A DNA stretch of 64,000 nt from Pseudomonas berkeleyensis (GTDB lineage Bacteria; Pseudomonadota; Gammaproteobacteria; Pseudomonadales; Pseudomonadaceae). The notes beneath the pieces were generated by a model, which worked only from the letters and a program-made list of their open reading frames with translations, made no database searches and was not told the origin of the DNA. Location of the stretch: contig NZ_CP059139.1 of NCBI RefSeq assembly GCF_014109765.1, positions 1,860,001 through 1,924,000 on the forward strand, given 5' to 3'. The translations under genes were made by a program, and so were the position numbers. Positions 62,906 through 64,000 of the stretch are shown here, piece after piece (within the stretch, counting starts at the first letter, position 1; the number at the start of each line of letters is the position of its first letter).

Positions 62906-64000
62906 ATGCAAAAATCCATCATTGCCGCTTCGGTGGCCGAAAACGCGGGCCGCTCGCTGCCGAGCCTGCGCACCCTGCACCGCCGTAACGAGGGCGGTGA
63001 TTCCTTCGCTGAGCTGCGCCAGGGTATCAAGCAGCTCGGCGAGGCGTTCCAGCAGTTCAAGGCTACCAACGACGAGCAGCTGGAAAAGCTCAAGAAAGGC
63101 CAGGGCGACCCGTTGCTGGAAACCAAGCTGGCTGAGCTGAATACCAAGCTCAGCGAGCTGGAAGCCTTCAAGAAGAACACCGAAGAGAACCTGAAGAAAA
63201 AGAATCGTCCCGGTCGTGATACCGGTGCGGACGATGAAGCTGTCACCGAGCACAAGTCGGCCTTTGACGGCTACCTGCGCAAGGGGCGCGAGGATGGCCT
63301 GCGTGATCTGGAGCAGAAGGCGCTGAACCTGGGCACGGGGGAAGATGGTGGCTTTGGTGTGCCCGAGGAGCTGGATCGTAATATCGTCGAGCTGGAGCGC
63401 GATCTGAGCATCATGCGCAGCCTGGCCAACGTGATTTCGGTCGGCTCTGAAGAGTACAAACGCCTGGTGAACATCGGTGGCTCTGGCTCGGGTTGGGTCG
63501 GTGAGACCGACGAGCGCACGGAAACCAACACGCCGAAGCTGGCTCAGATCGCGCCGTTCTTCGGCGAGATCTACGCGAACCCGGCGATCACGCAAAAGGC
63601 GCTGGACGATATCTTCTTCGATGTCGAGGCCTGGCTGGCTCAGGAGCTGTCGTGGGACTTCGACGAGAAGGAGGGCGACGCCTATGTGGTCGGCAATGGC
63701 AGCAATAAGCCGAAAGGCTTCCTGGCCTATCCGAACTCGGCGGTGACCGATAAGGCCGGCTCTCGTCCGTTCGGCACCCTGCAGTTCGTTACCTCTGGTG
63801 CCGCTGCAGCCCTGAACAACCCGGATCGCCTGATCGACCTCGTGCACAGCCTCAAGCGTGGCTATCGCAAGAACGCAGTCTGGCTCGGCAACGGCCTCAC
63901 CCTGGCTGCCCTGCGCAAGCTCAAGGACAGTGAAGGCAACTACCTGTGGCGTCCGGGCCTGGAGGCTGGCGAGCCGGGCATTCTGCTGGGCTACCGCTAC
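62906..64000 (+). CDS. HK97-type major capsid protein (partial, 3' end beyond window)
   Basis: The open frame runs from ATG 62906 (MQKSIIAASVAENAGRSLPS) to the last base, 365 codons, with no stop. The N-terminus has a coiled-coil scaffold-like region (QLEKLKKGQGDPLLETKLAE, about 35-95), removed by the prohead protease in this family. HK97-fold motifs follow: GTGEDGGFGVPEELDRNIVE, VGETDERTETNTP, FDEKEGDAYVVGNGSNKPKG and AVWLGNGLTLAALRKLKDS. The remaining C-terminal part lies outside. Confidence 0.93.
   Translation, partial: MQKSIIAASVAENAGRSLPSLRTLHRRNEGGDSFAELRQGIKQLGEAFQQFKATNDEQLEKLKKGQGDPLLETKLAELNTKLSELEAFKKNTEENLKKKNRPGRDTGADDEAVTEHKSAFDGYLRKGREDGLRDLEQKALNLGTGEDGGFGVPEELDRNIVELERDLSIMRSLANVISVGSEEYKRLVNIGGSGSGWVGETDERTETNTPKLAQIAPFFGEIYANPAITQKALDDIFFDVEAWLAQELSWDFDEKEGDAYVVGNGSNKPKGFLAYPNSAVTDKAGSRPFGTLQFVTSGAAAALNNPDRLIDLVHSLKRGYRKNAVWLGNGLTLAALRKLKDSEGNYLWRPGLEAGEPGILLGYRY

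Overview
The window is chromosomal DNA of a gamma-proteobacterium, almost certainly a Pseudomonas. The mendocina/oleovorans-like lineage is my inference from protein similarity remembered by eye, not from a search. Positions 1-43484 carry the conserved dapC-glnD-map-rpsB to rpoS-rsmZ-fdxA-mutS order known from Pseudomonas genomes. Positions 43485-64000 are the left two thirds of a temperate tailed-phage genome inserted directly upstream of mutS. Its right end lies outside the window.

Host part. On the minus strand, glnD (nitrogen signalling) precedes dapC (lysine/peptidoglycan precursor), and map is divergent from rpsB-tsf. A long plus-strand cell-envelope and translation run follows: pyrH-frr-uppS-cdsA-dxr-rseP-bamA-skp-lpxD-fabZ-lpxA-lpxB-rnhB-dnaE-accA-tilS-pyrG-kdsA-eno-ftsB-ispD. 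It joins undecaprenyl and isoprenoid synthesis, lipid A and Kdo synthesis, outer-membrane assembly and fatty acid synthesis. Next come a small HPF-like ribosome protein and a LysR regulator facing the glutathione-dependent formaldehyde pair adhC-fghA. Then ispF-truD-surE-pcm-DUF368-nlpD-rpoS leads to the Gac/Rsm small RNA rsmZ with a perfect GacA box, fdxA, and mutS on the minus strand.

Prophage part. A leftward operon runs from a strong promoter near 52000 to the integrase at 43535. It holds many small ATGA-coupled genes, including a KilAC-type domain protein, a PrtN-like activator, an HD phosphohydrolase, a PAPS-reductase-family PP-loop enzyme, an excisionase and the integrase. A counter-oriented membrane-protein gene interrupts it. 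The immunity region has an S24-type CI repressor and a Cro, with shared palindromic operators. The rightward early operon is CII-like, a TraR/DksA zinc finger, a Cys-rich protein, a TOPRIM/VirE primase-helicase and a probable late antiterminator. A 574-bp gene-free stretch follows with GGTGGGG motifs, palindromes, four in-phase 11-mers, a late-type promoter and two terminators. Late genes then begin: holin, HNH nuclease, terminase subunits, portal, prohead protease and HK97-type capsid (cut by the window end).

The most interesting points are four. The prophage end lies only 50 bp from the mutS start codon, so mismatch repair may be under phage control. The gene-free stretch looks like an origin plus a Q-type late switch. 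A structured, repeat-bearing noncoding region lies upstream of CII. The leftward operon contains uncharacterised accessory genes.
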